NCBI GenBank assembly: GCA_041671505.1
Contig: JBAZBK010000002.1
Span: 248,001 to 312,000 of the forward strand
DNA length: 64,000 bases
Reading direction: 5' to 3'
DNA from: JACPDH01 sp041671505
GTDB taxonomy: Bacteria > Acidobacteriota > Thermoanaerobaculia > Gp7-AA8
In this document: positions 42,768 through 50,835 of the stretch, piece by piece
Position numbering within the stretch: the first letter of the stretch is position 1
How the letters are laid out: the number at the start of each line of letters is the position of its first letter
Program-made: the position numbers and the translations under genes
The notes under the pieces: generated by a model
What the model saw: only the letters and a program-made list of their open reading frames with translations
Told to the model about the DNA's origin: nothing
The model's database searches: none

Positions 42768-43559
42768 CTACAACGACGCCCGCGTTCGCCCGCCGTCGAC
42801 GGCGAGCGTCACTCCCGTGATGTACGCCCCCTGCTCCGAGCAGAGCCAGACGACGGCGGCAGCGACTTCTTCCGGGAGTCCGATTCTCCGGAGCGGAACG
42901 CCGGAGCGCCATTCCTCGAGCACCGACTCCTTCGTCGTCCCTGTTCTCGATGCCTTCGCGACGGCGAGCTGCACGAGCCGCTCGGTTCCGGTGTAACCGG
43001 GCGCGACGGTGTTCACCGTAACGCCGAACGGGCCGAGCTCGTCGGCCAGCGTCTTCGCAAAGCCGACGACCGACATTCGGATCGAGTTCGAGAGCATCAG
43101 CCCCTCGATCGGCTGCTTCACGGAGGTCGAGGTGATGTTGACGATCCGCCCCCAGCCTCTCGATTTCATTCCGGGCGAGGCGAGTCGCGCGAGGCGAACG
43201 ACGCTCATGAGGTTGAGATGGAACGAGCTCTCCCAGTCGGCATCCGACAGCGCCTCGAACGGCCCTGACTTCGGGCCGCCTGCGTTATTGACGAGGATGT
43301 CGATCTCGCCGAGCTTCTCTTCCGCTCCGCCGAATGCCTCTTCGGCGCCTGCGGCCGTCGACAGGTCGGCGACGACATACGGAACAGCGTGGCCATGCTT
43401 CGACGCGAGCGCGTCCGAAACCGTTGCGAGCTTGGCTTCGCTACGCGAAACGAGCACCACGCGCACGCCTTCGGCGAGGAGCAGATCGGCGCACGCCAGA
43501 CCGATACCGGAGCTCGATCCGCCGACGATCGCACCGCGACCAGTGATTCCGAAGTTCAT
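42768..43559 (-). CDS. Short-chain dehydrogenase/reductase lacking the usual Tyr-x-x-x-Lys
   Basis: The 263-residue Rossmann protein has the cofactor motif GGSSSGIGLA and NNAGG. The active-site strand VNITSTSVKQPIEG has a Ser, but where YxxxK is expected the protein reads LMLSNSIRMSVVG, without Tyr or Lys. A group of FabG-like proteins shares this form; their activity is uncertain. The C-terminus has the normal APGYTGTERL and GVTLAVDGG. No ribosome site is seen; TAGAAT lies 10 nt before the ATG, suggesting a leaderless mRNA. Confidence 0.88.
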   Translation of the reverse strand: MNFGITGRGAIVGGSSSGIGLACADLLLAEGVRVVLVSRSEAKLATVSDALASKHGHAVPYVVADLSTAAGAEEAFGGAEEKLGEIDILVNNAGGPKSGPFEALSDADWESSFHLNLMSVVRLARLASPGMKSRGWGRIVNITSTSVKQPIEGLMLSNSIRMSVVGFAKTLADELGPFGVTVNTVAPGYTGTERLVQLAVAKASRTGTTKESVLEEWRSGVPLRRIGLPEEVAAAVVWLCSEQGAYITGVTLAVDGGRTRASL

Positions 43560-43569
43560 GAGTAGGCAG

Positions 43570-43575
43570 ATTCTA
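43570..43575 (-). promoter_or_regulatory. -10-like box TAGAAT 10 nt before the SDR start codon
   Basis: TAGAAT on the minus strand is 10 nt upstream of the ATG at 43559, with no ribosome-binding sequence between, as seen at the PilZ-like gene and serS. Confidence 0.4.
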
Positions 43576-43584
43576 CCGTGCCAA

Positions 43585-43640
43585 TGGAAATTCGGAATGC
43601 GGAATGCGGAGTGCGACGTGCGGAATGCGAGCGCCGGAGT
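43585..43640. repeat. GGAATGC heptamer tract
   Basis: Seven consecutive 7-bp units (AATTC-GGAATGC-GGAATGC-GG, then GGAGTGC, GACGTGC, GGAATGC variants) running into the palindromic element at 43639. A shorter tract of the same unit is at 55636-55664. Confidence 0.82.
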
Positions 43641-43777
43641 GTGGCGCAGACACTCCTGTCTGCGCGCGGCGCGCAGCGCCGCAATCAGTCACGTCCGGAG
43701 GGCACGCCATGTCGTGCCTGCACAGCGGTCGCCCCGCGGTGCGGGGCGACGCGCAGGCAGGAGTGCCTGCGCCACAC
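43639..43777. repeat. GTGTGGCGCAG inverted-repeat element, copy 2
   Basis: Left arm 43639-43666 and right arm 43750-43777 are inverted copies (28 bp). Same family as 2394-2508 and the single arm at 55591. Confidence 0.78.
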
Positions 43778-43804
43778 TTACCAGGCGGCCAGCGCGCGCC
43801 CTAG

Positions 43805-43842
43805 CCTGCTTCCCGCCTCATCGCCCCTCGCCTCTCGCCTTC
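43805..43842. repeat. CTCGCCT heptamer tract that supplies the end of the methyltransferase gene
   Basis: Units CCTGCTT, CCCGCCT, CATCGCC, CCTCGCC, TCTCGCC overlap the last codons and stop of the methyltransferase gene (43818). Confidence 0.8.
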
Positions 43843-44579
43843 CTCGCCACGTACATCTCTTTGACGTCGTGCCCGTCGAAGACTCGTGCGGCGAAGGGGT
43901 CGAAGCCGAAGACGTCGACGGTCTCGAGTCCCGCCTCGCGGAGCAGATCGACAACGTCGTCGCGCTCCCACGAGCGCTGATAGTGGGTCTCGTCGATCGG
44001 ATGACGCACGCCGCCGTCGTCGTGCCAGCCGCGCACGCGAGCCGTCGCGAGGTTCGCCGCAACGTCATAGCGCGTCTCGATCTCGAGCCGGTAGACGGCG
44101 TCTTCGGCGTGATATGGATCGGCCATCGCCCAGACCTCGCGGAACGCCTCCGGGTGATTGAGGTCGAACCAGAAGAGAGACGTCGGGCCCATGACCGATG
44201 CCACCGACGCGAAGGTGCGCGCGAGATCGTCGCGATCGAGAAGATGATTGAGGCTGTCGTAAAGGCAGGTGACTCTCTCGAACGTGGTGCGCAGGGCGAA
44301 GGAGCGCACGTCGGCGACGGCCACCGCGAGTCCGCGCCGCCGCGCTCTCGACACCATTGCGAATGACGCGTCGATGCCACGCGAGCTCCATCCACGCGAG
44401 ACGAAGTGCCGCATCGCCAGCCCCGTGCCGCACGCCACGTCGAGATGCGTGCGCGCCTCAGTCGGGTACTCCGCCTCGAGCGCGCGGAGCACGAGGCCGG
44501 CGCCGCGCATGAAGATTTCCCCCAGCGCCTTGTCGTAGACGCGCGCGAACGCGCCGTAGGAGTCGGCCGGAAGGGTCAC
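43818..44579 (-). CDS. Class I SAM-dependent methyltransferase
   Basis: The 253-residue protein has motif I LDVACGTGLAMRHF, an acidic post-II contact (GIDASFAM) and VTCLYDSLNHL, a typical small-molecule or lipid methyltransferase Rossmann fold. Substrate unknown. GTG at 44579 overlaps the stop of the 3-hydroxyacyl-CoA dehydrogenase gene (GTGA), so the two are coupled. The last residues (ARGEGR) and the TGA stop are encoded by an AGGCGAG-type heptamer tract, so the native C-terminus may have been replaced by repeat-derived sequence. Confidence 0.9.
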   Translation of the reverse strand: MTLPADSYGAFARVYDKALGEIFMRGAGLVLRALEAEYPTEARTHLDVACGTGLAMRHFVSRGWSSRGIDASFAMVSRARRRGLAVAVADVRSFALRTTFERVTCLYDSLNHLLDRDDLARTFASVASVMGPTSLFWFDLNHPEAFREVWAMADPYHAEDAVYRLEIETRYDVAANLATARVRGWHDDGGVRHPIDETHYQRSWERDDVVDLLREAGLETVDVFGFDPFAARVFDGHDVKEMYVARKARGEGR

Positions 44580-45430
44580 GATTCCCAGTCGTAGAAGCCT
44601 TTGCCGGCCTTCTTTCCGAGAAGCCCCTGCTCGACCATCTCACGAAGCAGCTTCGGCGGCTCGAACCGCGACCCGAGAGTCTTCGAGAGGTACTCCGCGA
44701 TACCGAGGCGCACGTCGAGCCCGACCAGGTCGGTTAGGCGCAGCGGCCCCATCGGATGGTTGTAGCCGAGCTCCATCGCCTTGTCGATGTCGGCCGCCGA
44801 CGCGACGCCGTCCTCGAACATCCGGATCGCCTCGAGCCCGATCGCCACGCCGAGGCGCGAGGTCGCGAAGCCGGGAAAATCCTTCACGACGATCGTTTCC
44901 TTCCCCATGCGCGCGGCGACTTCGCGCACCGCAGCCGTCGTCGCCTCGCTCGTCGCGTCACCGACGACGATCTCGACCAGCTTCATCATCTGGGGAGGGT
45001 TGAAGAAGTGCATGCCGACGAACAGCGTCGGATCCTGCACCGACCCGGCGAGCTCGCTGATGGAGATCGACGACGTGTTCGAGGCGAGGATCGCGTGATC
45101 GCGGGTCAGCACGTCGATCTGCGCGTAGAGCTCTCTCTTGAGCCCCAGATCCTCGGGGATCGCCTCGACGATCAGATCGGCGTCGCGAACCGCCGCCTCG
45201 AGATCGCTCGTCGTCGCGATGCGCGAGACCGCCTTGTGCGCCTCCGAAGGCTCGAGCTTCTTCTTCTCGACGGCTTTCGAGAAGCTTCCCTCGATGAGCG
45301 TCATCGCGTCGTGAACGATGTGATCGGTCACGTCGTAGAGCAGCGTCTCGTATCCGGCGAGCCCGCTGAGGTATGCGATGCCGCGCCCCATCGTTCCCGC
45401 GCCAAGGACAGTGATCCGGTGAATCGACAC
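44576..45430 (-). CDS. 3-hydroxyacyl-CoA dehydrogenase (HBDH type)
   Basis: The 284-residue NAD+-dependent enzyme oxidises 3-hydroxyacyl-CoA (or 3-hydroxybutyryl-CoA). It has GAGTMGRGIA near residue 9, VEAIPEDLGLKRELYAQID, the NTSSISISELA active-site segment, the catalytic HFFNPPQMMKLVEIV and the C-terminal DLVGLDVRLGI. Length fits the Hbd group rather than the FadB fusion. GTG at 45430 has GGAGG 4 nt upstream; the longer frame to 45499 is not supported. It is coupled to the methyltransferase gene and follows the PLP enzyme gene by 79 bp. Confidence 0.93.
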   Translation of the reverse strand: MSIHRITVLGAGTMGRGIAYLSGLAGYETLLYDVTDHIVHDAMTLIEGSFSKAVEKKKLEPSEAHKAVSRIATTSDLEAAVRDADLIVEAIPEDLGLKRELYAQIDVLTRDHAILASNTSSISISELAGSVQDPTLFVGMHFFNPPQMMKLVEIVVGDATSEATTAAVREVAARMGKETIVVKDFPGFATSRLGVAIGLEAIRMFEDGVASAADIDKAMELGYNHPMGPLRLTDLVGLDVRLGIAEYLSKTLGSRFEPPKLLREMVEQGLLGKKAGKGFYDWES

Positions 45431-45509
45431 GTTGCCTCCGCTCCCGGCGCGCGGCCGGGCCCCGATCTCCTCCGCCGCGACCCCGTCGGGCGAATTCACT
45501 CGCCCAAGT

Positions 45510-46814
45510 CTACCTGTAGGCGAGCTCGAGACCTTCCTCGAAGGCGTCGCGGAGTATCGAAATCCCCTCGAGACCGACGCTGAAGCGGACGAGACCGTTG
45601 CTGATGCCTCGCGCGAGGCGGTCGGCTTCCGGCACGACGCTGTGCGTCATGCTGGCCGGATGCTGGATGTAGCTGATGACGCTGCCGAGGCTGACGGCGA
45701 GCTCCATCGGCGTGTCGTGCCGCGCGAAATAGTCCATCAGCTTCACGGCCGGCTCGTAGCCCCCTTCGAGCTCGAAGGCGATCATCCCGCCGCCGTTGCG
45801 CATCTGCGTCCCGATGAGGTGGTGCTGCGGATGAGTCGGCAGGCCGGGGTAGTAGAGCCTCTCGACCCGCTTGTGCGATGCGAAGAAGTCGACGAGCTTC
45901 GCGGCGCCGGCGCAGGCGATCTCCATCCGCTGCGACAGCGTCTGAATGCAGAGTCCGTTGAGCCAGCTGTCGAACGGGCTCGGCGTCGGGCCGAGGTCCT
46001 TGGCCCAGACGAAGAACTCCGCGGTCATGTGAGGGAACGGCCCGAGGACATGGCCGCCGATCGAGGTCGAGTGGCCGTTGACGTACTTCGTGAGGCTCTG
46101 CACGACGAAGTCGGCGCCGAGGCGGAACGGCTGCTGGAGATAGGCGCTGCAGAACGTGTTGTCCACGATGAGCAGCGCGCCGTTCTTCCGCGCCAGCGCG
46201 GCGACCTTGCGGATGTCGGCCATGCCGAGGTTCGGGTTCTCGGGGCTCTCGAGGAAAACGACGCGGGCGTTCGGATGCGACGCGAAGGCCGCTTCGATCT
46301 GCGCGAGGTCGGTGGTGTCGACGAAGACAGGCTCCACGCCGAACCGGTGCTGCAGGCCGCGGAGAAGGCTATCCGTACAGCCGTAGACGTTGCCGGCGAT
46401 CACGGCGTCGCCAGTGCGGACGAGCGAGAGGAGCAGCGCCGAGATCGCGCCCATTCCCGAGCCGAGAACCATGCTGCCGACGGTCGGTTCCTGCTCGTCG
46501 GCATCGAGCGCCTTGTCGATCAGGTGCTGGCACTCGAGGCGGAAGAGGACGCGTTCGAGATACTCGGTCGTCGGGTTGCCGAGACGCGTGTAGATTCGCG
46601 CGAACGGCTTCTCTCCATGCTTCGACTTCCCGATGAAGCGGTCGGCGCCATCACGAACGTTGCGGAATGCGAAGGTCGAGCGCTGCGTGATGTCGGGGAG
46701 CCCGGTGCCGACGCAGATGCTCGCGAAGCGCTCGGCGTCGAGAAACGGCTCGTCATCCAGAAGATACTTGTCTTTGCGAGCCTGCCACCAGTCCCACCAT
46801 TCCCATGCCGCCAT
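45510..46814 (-). CDS. Cys/Met metabolism PLP-dependent enzyme (gamma-lyase / sulfhydrylase type)
   Basis: The 434-residue enzyme belongs to the cystathionine gamma-synthase/methionine gamma-lyase fold. It has the YTRLGNPTTEYLERVL motif, SGMGAISALLLSL, the substrate-Tyr region NVYGCTDSLLRG, PLP Asp in IVDNTFCSAYLQQP and PLP-Lys in SLTKYVNGHS. A distinctive N-terminal extension, MAAWEWWDWWQARKDKYLLD, is rich in Trp and longer than in model enzymes. The exact reaction (gamma-elimination or sulfhydrylation) cannot be decided from sequence. GAGGAGG lies 7 nt before the ATG. Confidence 0.92.
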   Translation of the reverse strand: MAAWEWWDWWQARKDKYLLDDEPFLDAERFASICVGTGLPDITQRSTFAFRNVRDGADRFIGKSKHGEKPFARIYTRLGNPTTEYLERVLFRLECQHLIDKALDADEQEPTVGSMVLGSGMGAISALLLSLVRTGDAVIAGNVYGCTDSLLRGLQHRFGVEPVFVDTTDLAQIEAAFASHPNARVVFLESPENPNLGMADIRKVAALARKNGALLIVDNTFCSAYLQQPFRLGADFVVQSLTKYVNGHSTSIGGHVLGPFPHMTAEFFVWAKDLGPTPSPFDSWLNGLCIQTLSQRMEIACAGAAKLVDFFASHKRVERLYYPGLPTHPQHHLIGTQMRNGGGMIAFELEGGYEPAVKLMDYFARHDTPMELAVSLGSVISYIQHPASMTHSVVPEADRLARGISNGLVRFSVGLEGISILRDAFEEGLELAYR

Positions 46815-46916
46815 CGCGCGACCTCCTCGGAAAACCGGAGGCAGCGTATCCCGCGAGGGCGACGGGGGACATGATGGGGATCACACGGGCGATGGCGGGA
46901 CGCCAAGGGAACACCG

Positions 46917-47022
46917 TAATGAAGAATGGCGAATGAGGAATGAAGAATTGAGAACGTGCACGCGAGCGGAACTCACGGACCCTTTTTCATTCTCCATCCT
47001 GCACTCTTCATTCGACATTCCG
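46917..47022. repeat. GAATGAA-type heptamer inverted pair
   Basis: Left arm 46917-46957 (TGAAGAA, TGGCGAA, TGAGGAA, TGAAGAA, TTGAGAA) and right arm 46983-47022 (TTTTTCA, TTCTCCA, TCCTGCA, CTCTTCA, TTCGACA) are inverted copies in register with 7 bp. Loop 25 bp. Confidence 0.82.
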
Positions 47023-47080
47023 GTTCTCGGGCACCGCGAATGCCCGCCAGCGGTAGTCGAACTCGCGCCCGGAACTCGCG

Positions 47081-47848
47081 TTACTCCTCGACCCCCATCA
47101 CCAGCGACATGACTTCCTTGTGCGTGAAGAAGTTCATGCCGGGATCGTCGAGATGGAAGCCGTACGCCACGGACTGTCCGCTATCGTTCCTGAAGCGGAA
47201 CAGGAAGAATCGCTTCGGATCGCCCTCGGGGAAGTCCTTGACGTTGAGGTCGTCCTCGGGGGCGGACTCATAGCCCGTTACGCGGTAGAGCCGGTGCGGC
47301 GTAACCGCGAGCCCTTCAGGAGGGTACTGCAGTGTCTGGAACGCGAAAACCTGCAACGGCTCGATGTCGCGTGGAGGATACGGCTCCTGTTCCTCCGGCG
47401 CGCCGGTGAACCAGGCTTCCTCTTCCTTGAAGAAGACGAGGTGCGCGGAGTTGTCGGTCATCGGGGCGATCCCCCGATCGAGATGCACGTGCTCTCCCGG
47501 CTCGGTCGAATTGCGGAGCTGCGTCAGCACGTCGATCACGTACTGGAGTCCCTCGCGAGTTCCTGAGATCGCGACCTCGTCGTCCTCGTCGGAGATCCAG
47601 GCGTCGACCCAGGCTCCTTTGCGAAGCTTTACGCGGCTCTCGATCGTGTCGAAGACGACCGGCTGAAATCCGAGACGCGTCGCGACGGCACGGAGGAAGT
47701 CGTTGCAATGGGGATCTTCGGTGAGATGCTCACGAGCGTGTTCGATCGCCGCCTCGTACGCCATCTTCCGGCCGAAGTCGTGGCTCAGGTCGTACTTCGC
47801 GAGGATTTCCTCGATCAACTGCTGGTGCCGCTCGATCGGTCTGGTCAT
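47081..47848 (-). CDS. Hypothetical acidic protein
   Basis: The 255-residue soluble protein is acidic. It has an N-terminal helical part (LIEEILAKYDLSHDFGRKMA), a middle with VVFDTIESRVKLRKGAWVD, and a C-terminal part with paired aromatic strands (RFFLFRFRNDSGQSVAYGFH). I see no known motif. The ATG at 47848 lacks a good ribosome site; an in-frame start at 47956 would add 36 codons that look non-coding. The gene ends 58 bp from the heptamer pair at 46917-47022. Confidence 0.72.
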   Translation of the reverse strand: MTRPIERHQQLIEEILAKYDLSHDFGRKMAYEAAIEHAREHLTEDPHCNDFLRAVATRLGFQPVVFDTIESRVKLRKGAWVDAWISDEDDEVAISGTREGLQYVIDVLTQLRNSTEPGEHVHLDRGIAPMTDNSAHLVFFKEEEAWFTGAPEEQEPYPPRDIEPLQVFAFQTLQYPPEGLAVTPHRLYRVTGYESAPEDDLNVKDFPEGDPKRFFLFRFRNDSGQSVAYGFHLDDPGMNFFTHKEVMSLVMGVEE

Positions 47849-48210
47849 AAGGTGAGAGAGAGTCTCTTGCGGAGAACTCAATCCTCGCCGGATCCAACAT
47901 ATTTCACGAACGATCGGGTCGGGAGCGCGAGGGGTGCGTTCACACGACAATTTCATTGAATTGGAACGACTTGGGGATCAAGGGATGCCGTCGTAGGGGC
48001 GACGCGATGCGTCGCCCGTTTCGGGAGGCTGCGCGGAACGAACGGGCGACGCACCGCGTCGCCCCTACAAGACCTGGCCTGAAGCCCGATTCGTGCGGCG
48101 CTGCGCGCCGCCGCGAACGATCTTTCTTTCCACTCCACCTTGCCTGCTCATCGCCTCTCGCCTATCGCCTGCTATGGCCTATGGCCTTTGGCCTCTGGCC
48201 TGCTTATCGC
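47849..48210. other. Intergenic region: palindromic element plus heptamers
   Basis: The region between the acidic hypothetical gene and the GT2 gene holds the GTAGGGGCGACG palindrome (47993-48068) and a heptamer tract (48143-48221). I see no gene. Confidence 0.6.
47993..48068. repeat. GTAGGGGCGACG inverted-repeat element
   Basis: 28-bp arms 47993-48020 and 48041-48068 are inverted copies (GTAGGGGCGACGCGATGCGT... against its complement) with a 20-bp loop. The sequence is of the dispersed-repeat type and has one copy here. Confidence 0.8.
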
Positions 48211-48221
48211 CTATCGCCTGA
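48143..48221. repeat. CTCGCCT / TGGCCTT heptamer tract overlapping the GT2 stop codon
   Basis: About ten 7-bp units of two related types alternate (CATCGCC, TCTCGCC, TATCGCC, TATGGCC, TATGGCC, TTTGGCC, TCTGGCC, TATCGCC). The glycosyltransferase gene ends inside this tract. Confidence 0.85.
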
Positions 48222-49380
48222 TATTGCTGAAATCCCCGAACGCCGTGAGCTTCGCCGGATAGTCGCGGCCTCGCCAGTGGAGCCGGCCCCGAACGCCGAC
48301 CTTCCATGTCGAGCGGAGAAAGATCCAGAGCCAGACGACGACCTCGAGCGGCTGCGTGAAGAGCGCCGCAAGGCGACTGAAACCGAGCATGCCGAACATC
48401 GCGTGTCTCGTAAGGAGCATGATCACGAGCGCCGTCGCGCCGAAGAGCGCGGAGCCTCGCGGCAGCTCGCCGGTAACGAGCGCCGACGCGACCATCCCTC
48501 CCCAGACCCACGGACCAAGGTGAGTCACCGGGACCATCAGCATCAGTGCGAGAGCGCGTGGAACGGTTCCCGCGAAAACCATGAACGAGTTCTTGGTGAA
48601 GCCCGCGACGATCTCGCCGAGGCCCCGGTACATCCGGATCCGGATCATGTCGTCGGCATTCACCGATCGGGTCCTGAAACCGTGCGCCCTCACGATGCGC
48701 GCGAGGCCGATGTCGTCGATCACCGCGTCGCGAAGCCGACTGTGCCGGCCGATCGCCTCCCAGGCCTCGCGTCGCACGACGTTGCCGGTTCCGCCGCCGA
48801 CGCCGAGGATCGGGATCGTCGTCCGGTTGGAGAGCCAGACCGGAATTCCCATGAAGTAGCCGCCCGGCAGCGCCGGCATCACGACGTTCTCCCAGAAACC
48901 GCACATCTCGAAGTGCGGAATCAGCGCGAGCATCGCGCAGCTCGGGCGCGCGACCATCTCTGCGACGACTGCCTCGATCGCGCCGGGCGCGTATCGAAGA
49001 TCGGCGTCGACGAAGATGATCAACTCGCCGCGCGCCGCCTCTCCTCCCTGCTGCAGGGCCCACGGCTTACCGAGCCAATCCGCCGGATGCGGCGCGCCTT
49101 CGACGAGCTTCACACGTGGATCGCGCGCGGTGAGCGAGCGCACGACCTCCGCGGTTGCGTCGGTCGAACGATCGTTGACGACGACAACCTCGAGCCGCCG
49201 CCACGTCTGCGCGAGCATCGATTCCACCGTCGCGCCGATGTGCTCCGCCTCGTTCCTGGCGGGGATCACGATCGACACGAGCGGCCCGGCGTCTCCGGGC
49301 GGAAGAACTCTCCGAAGACGCGGCACCGTGACGAGATTCACCAGCGTCTGGATCGATATCGCGGTCCAGAACAGGAGCAC
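48211..49380 (-). CDS. Membrane glycosyltransferase family 2
   Basis: The 389-residue protein has an N-terminal hydrophobic segment, then the GT2 catalytic domain: VSIVIPARNEAEHIG, VVVVNDRSTDATAE, the DxD in IIFVDADLRYAPG and the acceptor-side VIDDIGLARIVRAHG. Three or four C-terminal membrane segments follow. This resembles enzymes of polyprenyl- or carotenoid-type glycosylation, so a lipid acceptor is likely. The GTG at 49380 has AGGA close by; the frame stays open upstream, so the start is uncertain. The last codons (AGG CGA TAG) come from a heptamer tract, which provides the stop. Confidence 0.87.
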   Translation of the reverse strand: MLLFWTAISIQTLVNLVTVPRLRRVLPPGDAGPLVSIVIPARNEAEHIGATVESMLAQTWRRLEVVVVNDRSTDATAEVVRSLTARDPRVKLVEGAPHPADWLGKPWALQQGGEAARGELIIFVDADLRYAPGAIEAVVAEMVARPSCAMLALIPHFEMCGFWENVVMPALPGGYFMGIPVWLSNRTTIPILGVGGGTGNVVRREAWEAIGRHSRLRDAVIDDIGLARIVRAHGFRTRSVNADDMIRIRMYRGLGEIVAGFTKNSFMVFAGTVPRALALMLMVPVTHLGPWVWGGMVASALVTGELPRGSALFGATALVIMLLTRHAMFGMLGFSRLAALFTQPLEVVVWLWIFLRSTWKVGVRGRLHWRGRDYPAKLTAFGDFSNIRR

Positions 49381-49443
49381 TAATCCTGCGAGATAGATGA
49401 TGCCGAGCCTCCCGATCGCCGCGCCGAGCTTAGCCGAAAACGA

Positions 49444-49469
49444 GAAGCGCGGCCGATCGGCCGCGCTTC
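49444..49469 (-). terminator. Hairpin terminator after the YfgM-like gene
   Basis: GAAGCGCGGCCGA / TCGGCCGCGCTTC stem followed on the minus strand by TCGTTTTCGG, 27 bp past the stop codon of the 49496 gene. Confidence 0.8.
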
Positions 49470-49495
49470 GTTGTCCGGTTCAGTCCGTCCGCGGG

Positions 49496-50209
49496 TCAGC
49501 CGCGGTTGATCTTCTGCTGCGCCTGCGCCGCAAACGCCGTCTGCGGGAACTCGGTAGCCACCCGGCGGTAGATGTCGAGCGATTTCGCATGGTCGCCGCT
49601 CTTCTCGTACGCCTCGGCAAGGAGCGACAGCACCGCTTCCTTCGGAAGGAGCGACTTCTCGTCCTGCGATGCCTTTTCCAGATCGGGGATCACGGCCTTC
49701 GCATCGGCGGCGAGACGGAGTTGGAAGATGCTCATCTGCGCGCCTCCCGCGAGGAGCGTGTCGGGGTTCTTCTTCACGAACTCCTCGAAGCGCTTGATCG
49801 CCGCGTCGGTCTGCCCTTTCGACACGTCTACCTGCGCGAGGTAGAGGTTCGCGACCTGAGCTGCGTCGCTTCTCCCGTACTTCGACACGACCTCGGTCAG
49901 CTTCTTCTCCGCGGCGGCCGTGCGCTCCGCCTCGGTCGTGAATGCCGGGCCCTTTCGGTTCGGGTCGGCGACGACGTCGGCTCCGACCGGCGCGTCATAC
50001 GTCTCGATTGCGTCGGCGAGAAGCTTCTGCGCCGCCTTTTCCTGACGCGCGCTCCAGCCCCAGATCGCGATGCCGATACCGATCACGACCAGCAATCCGA
50101 CGACCCCGAACATCACTCGCTGGGAGTTCTTCCGGACTTCGTCGTAGTAGTGGCTGACCTCGTCGACAAACCTGTCGTGCTTGATGTCGTGTCGTTCCTG
50201 GCGATCCAT
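49496..50209 (-). CDS. YfgM-like membrane-anchored TPR protein
   Basis: The 237-residue protein has a charged N-terminus, one membrane segment (about 33-51, VMFGVVGLLVVIGIGIAIWG) and a periplasmic TPR-type domain of helices (LYLAQVDVSKGQTDAAIKRF, LSLLAEAYEKSGDHAKSLDI), as in YfgM, a SecYEG-associated assistant of chaperone networks. The name is by fold. GGAGG lies 5 nt before the ATG. It is divergent from the YhbY gene at 50336. Confidence 0.85.
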   Translation of the reverse strand: MDRQERHDIKHDRFVDEVSHYYDEVRKNSQRVMFGVVGLLVVIGIGIAIWGWSARQEKAAQKLLADAIETYDAPVGADVVADPNRKGPAFTTEAERTAAAEKKLTEVVSKYGRSDAAQVANLYLAQVDVSKGQTDAAIKRFEEFVKKNPDTLLAGGAQMSIFQLRLAADAKAVIPDLEKASQDEKSLLPKEAVLSLLAEAYEKSGDHAKSLDIYRRVATEFPQTAFAAQAQQKINRG

Positions 50210-50290
50210 GGTTTCCTCCAGAGGGCGGCAAACTCTAGCGCATGCCTTCCAAGGCAGTCAAATGAAGGGGCTCGAGCCCGCCGACTTCGA

Positions 50291-50296
50291 TACAAT
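50291..50296 (+). promoter_or_regulatory. -10-like box TACAAT upstream of yhbY
   Basis: TACAAT lies 39 nt upstream of the YhbY start codon, which here does have a ribosome site (GAGGT), giving a conventional leader. No clear -35 box. Confidence 0.35.
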
Positions 50297-50335
50297 GGCC
50301 GCGCGGCGACGCGCATTCCCTTCCCGAGGTCATCG

Positions 50336-50626
50336 ATGCTCACACCACGCCAGAAAAAGCAGTTGCGGGCCCTCGCCCACCACCTCGAACCGATCGTGAG
50401 AGTCGGCCAGCACGGGCTGACCCCTGGCGTGGCGACCGAAACAGTACGGGCGCTCGAATCACACGAGCTGATCAAGGTGAAGATCGACGCGGAAGGCAGC
50501 GATCGGAAGCAGCTGGCCGGCGAGATCGCCGTGGAGACCGGCTCCGACGTCGTGGGCGTGATCGGCAAGGTCGTCATCCTCTACCGCAAACGCACGGAAG
50601 ATCCGACGATCAAGTTGCCGGGATAA
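50336..50626 (+). CDS. yhbY: YhbY/CRM-domain RNA-binding protein
   Basis: The 96-residue protein is a stand-alone CRM domain, as in Escherichia coli YhbY, which binds pre-50S ribosomal subunits. It opens MLTPRQKKQLRALAHHLEPI, then VRVGQHGLTPGV, the GxxG loop in a slightly altered form, and ends VVILYRKRTEDPTIKLPG. The ATG at 50336 has GAGGT 5 nt upstream. A long open frame upstream is not coding. The TAA stop is directly followed by AGCAGGCCAGAGGCC, the same junction as the pfkA stop. Confidence 0.9.
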   Translation: MLTPRQKKQLRALAHHLEPIVRVGQHGLTPGVATETVRALESHELIKVKIDAEGSDRKQLAGEIAVETGSDVVGVIGKVVILYRKRTEDPTIKLPG

Positions 50627-50824
50627 AGCAGGCCAGAGGCCATAGGCCAAAGGTCATAGCAGGCAGGCGAACATCGCGGATCACTCGGTCAGCGCTGGCG
50701 GCGCCAAGCGGTATGCCGTGTCCCAGCACGCTTTGGTGAACGGATCGCCGATGATCCGACTCGCGCGACTCGAAAGGCGTCCGCTGCTTGACTGCCTGCT
50801 TTGGCCTTTGGCCTTTGGCCCGCT
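50627..50824. repeat. AGGCCAA heptamer inverted pair between yhbY and dsbD
   Basis: Left arm 50627-50669 (AGCAGGCCAGAGGCCATAGG...) and right arm 50791-50824 (complement: AGCGGGCCAAAGGCCAAAGG...) are inverted copies. The 120-bp loop has no gene that I can support. Confidence 0.85.
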
Positions 50825-50835
50825 GTCGAGCGTTC

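Noticed and set aside
50670..50790. Possible remnant of a coding region in the loop between yhbY and dsbD
   Set aside because: A short minus-strand stretch looks vaguely protein-like but has no start and no clear homology to a known family that I can name.
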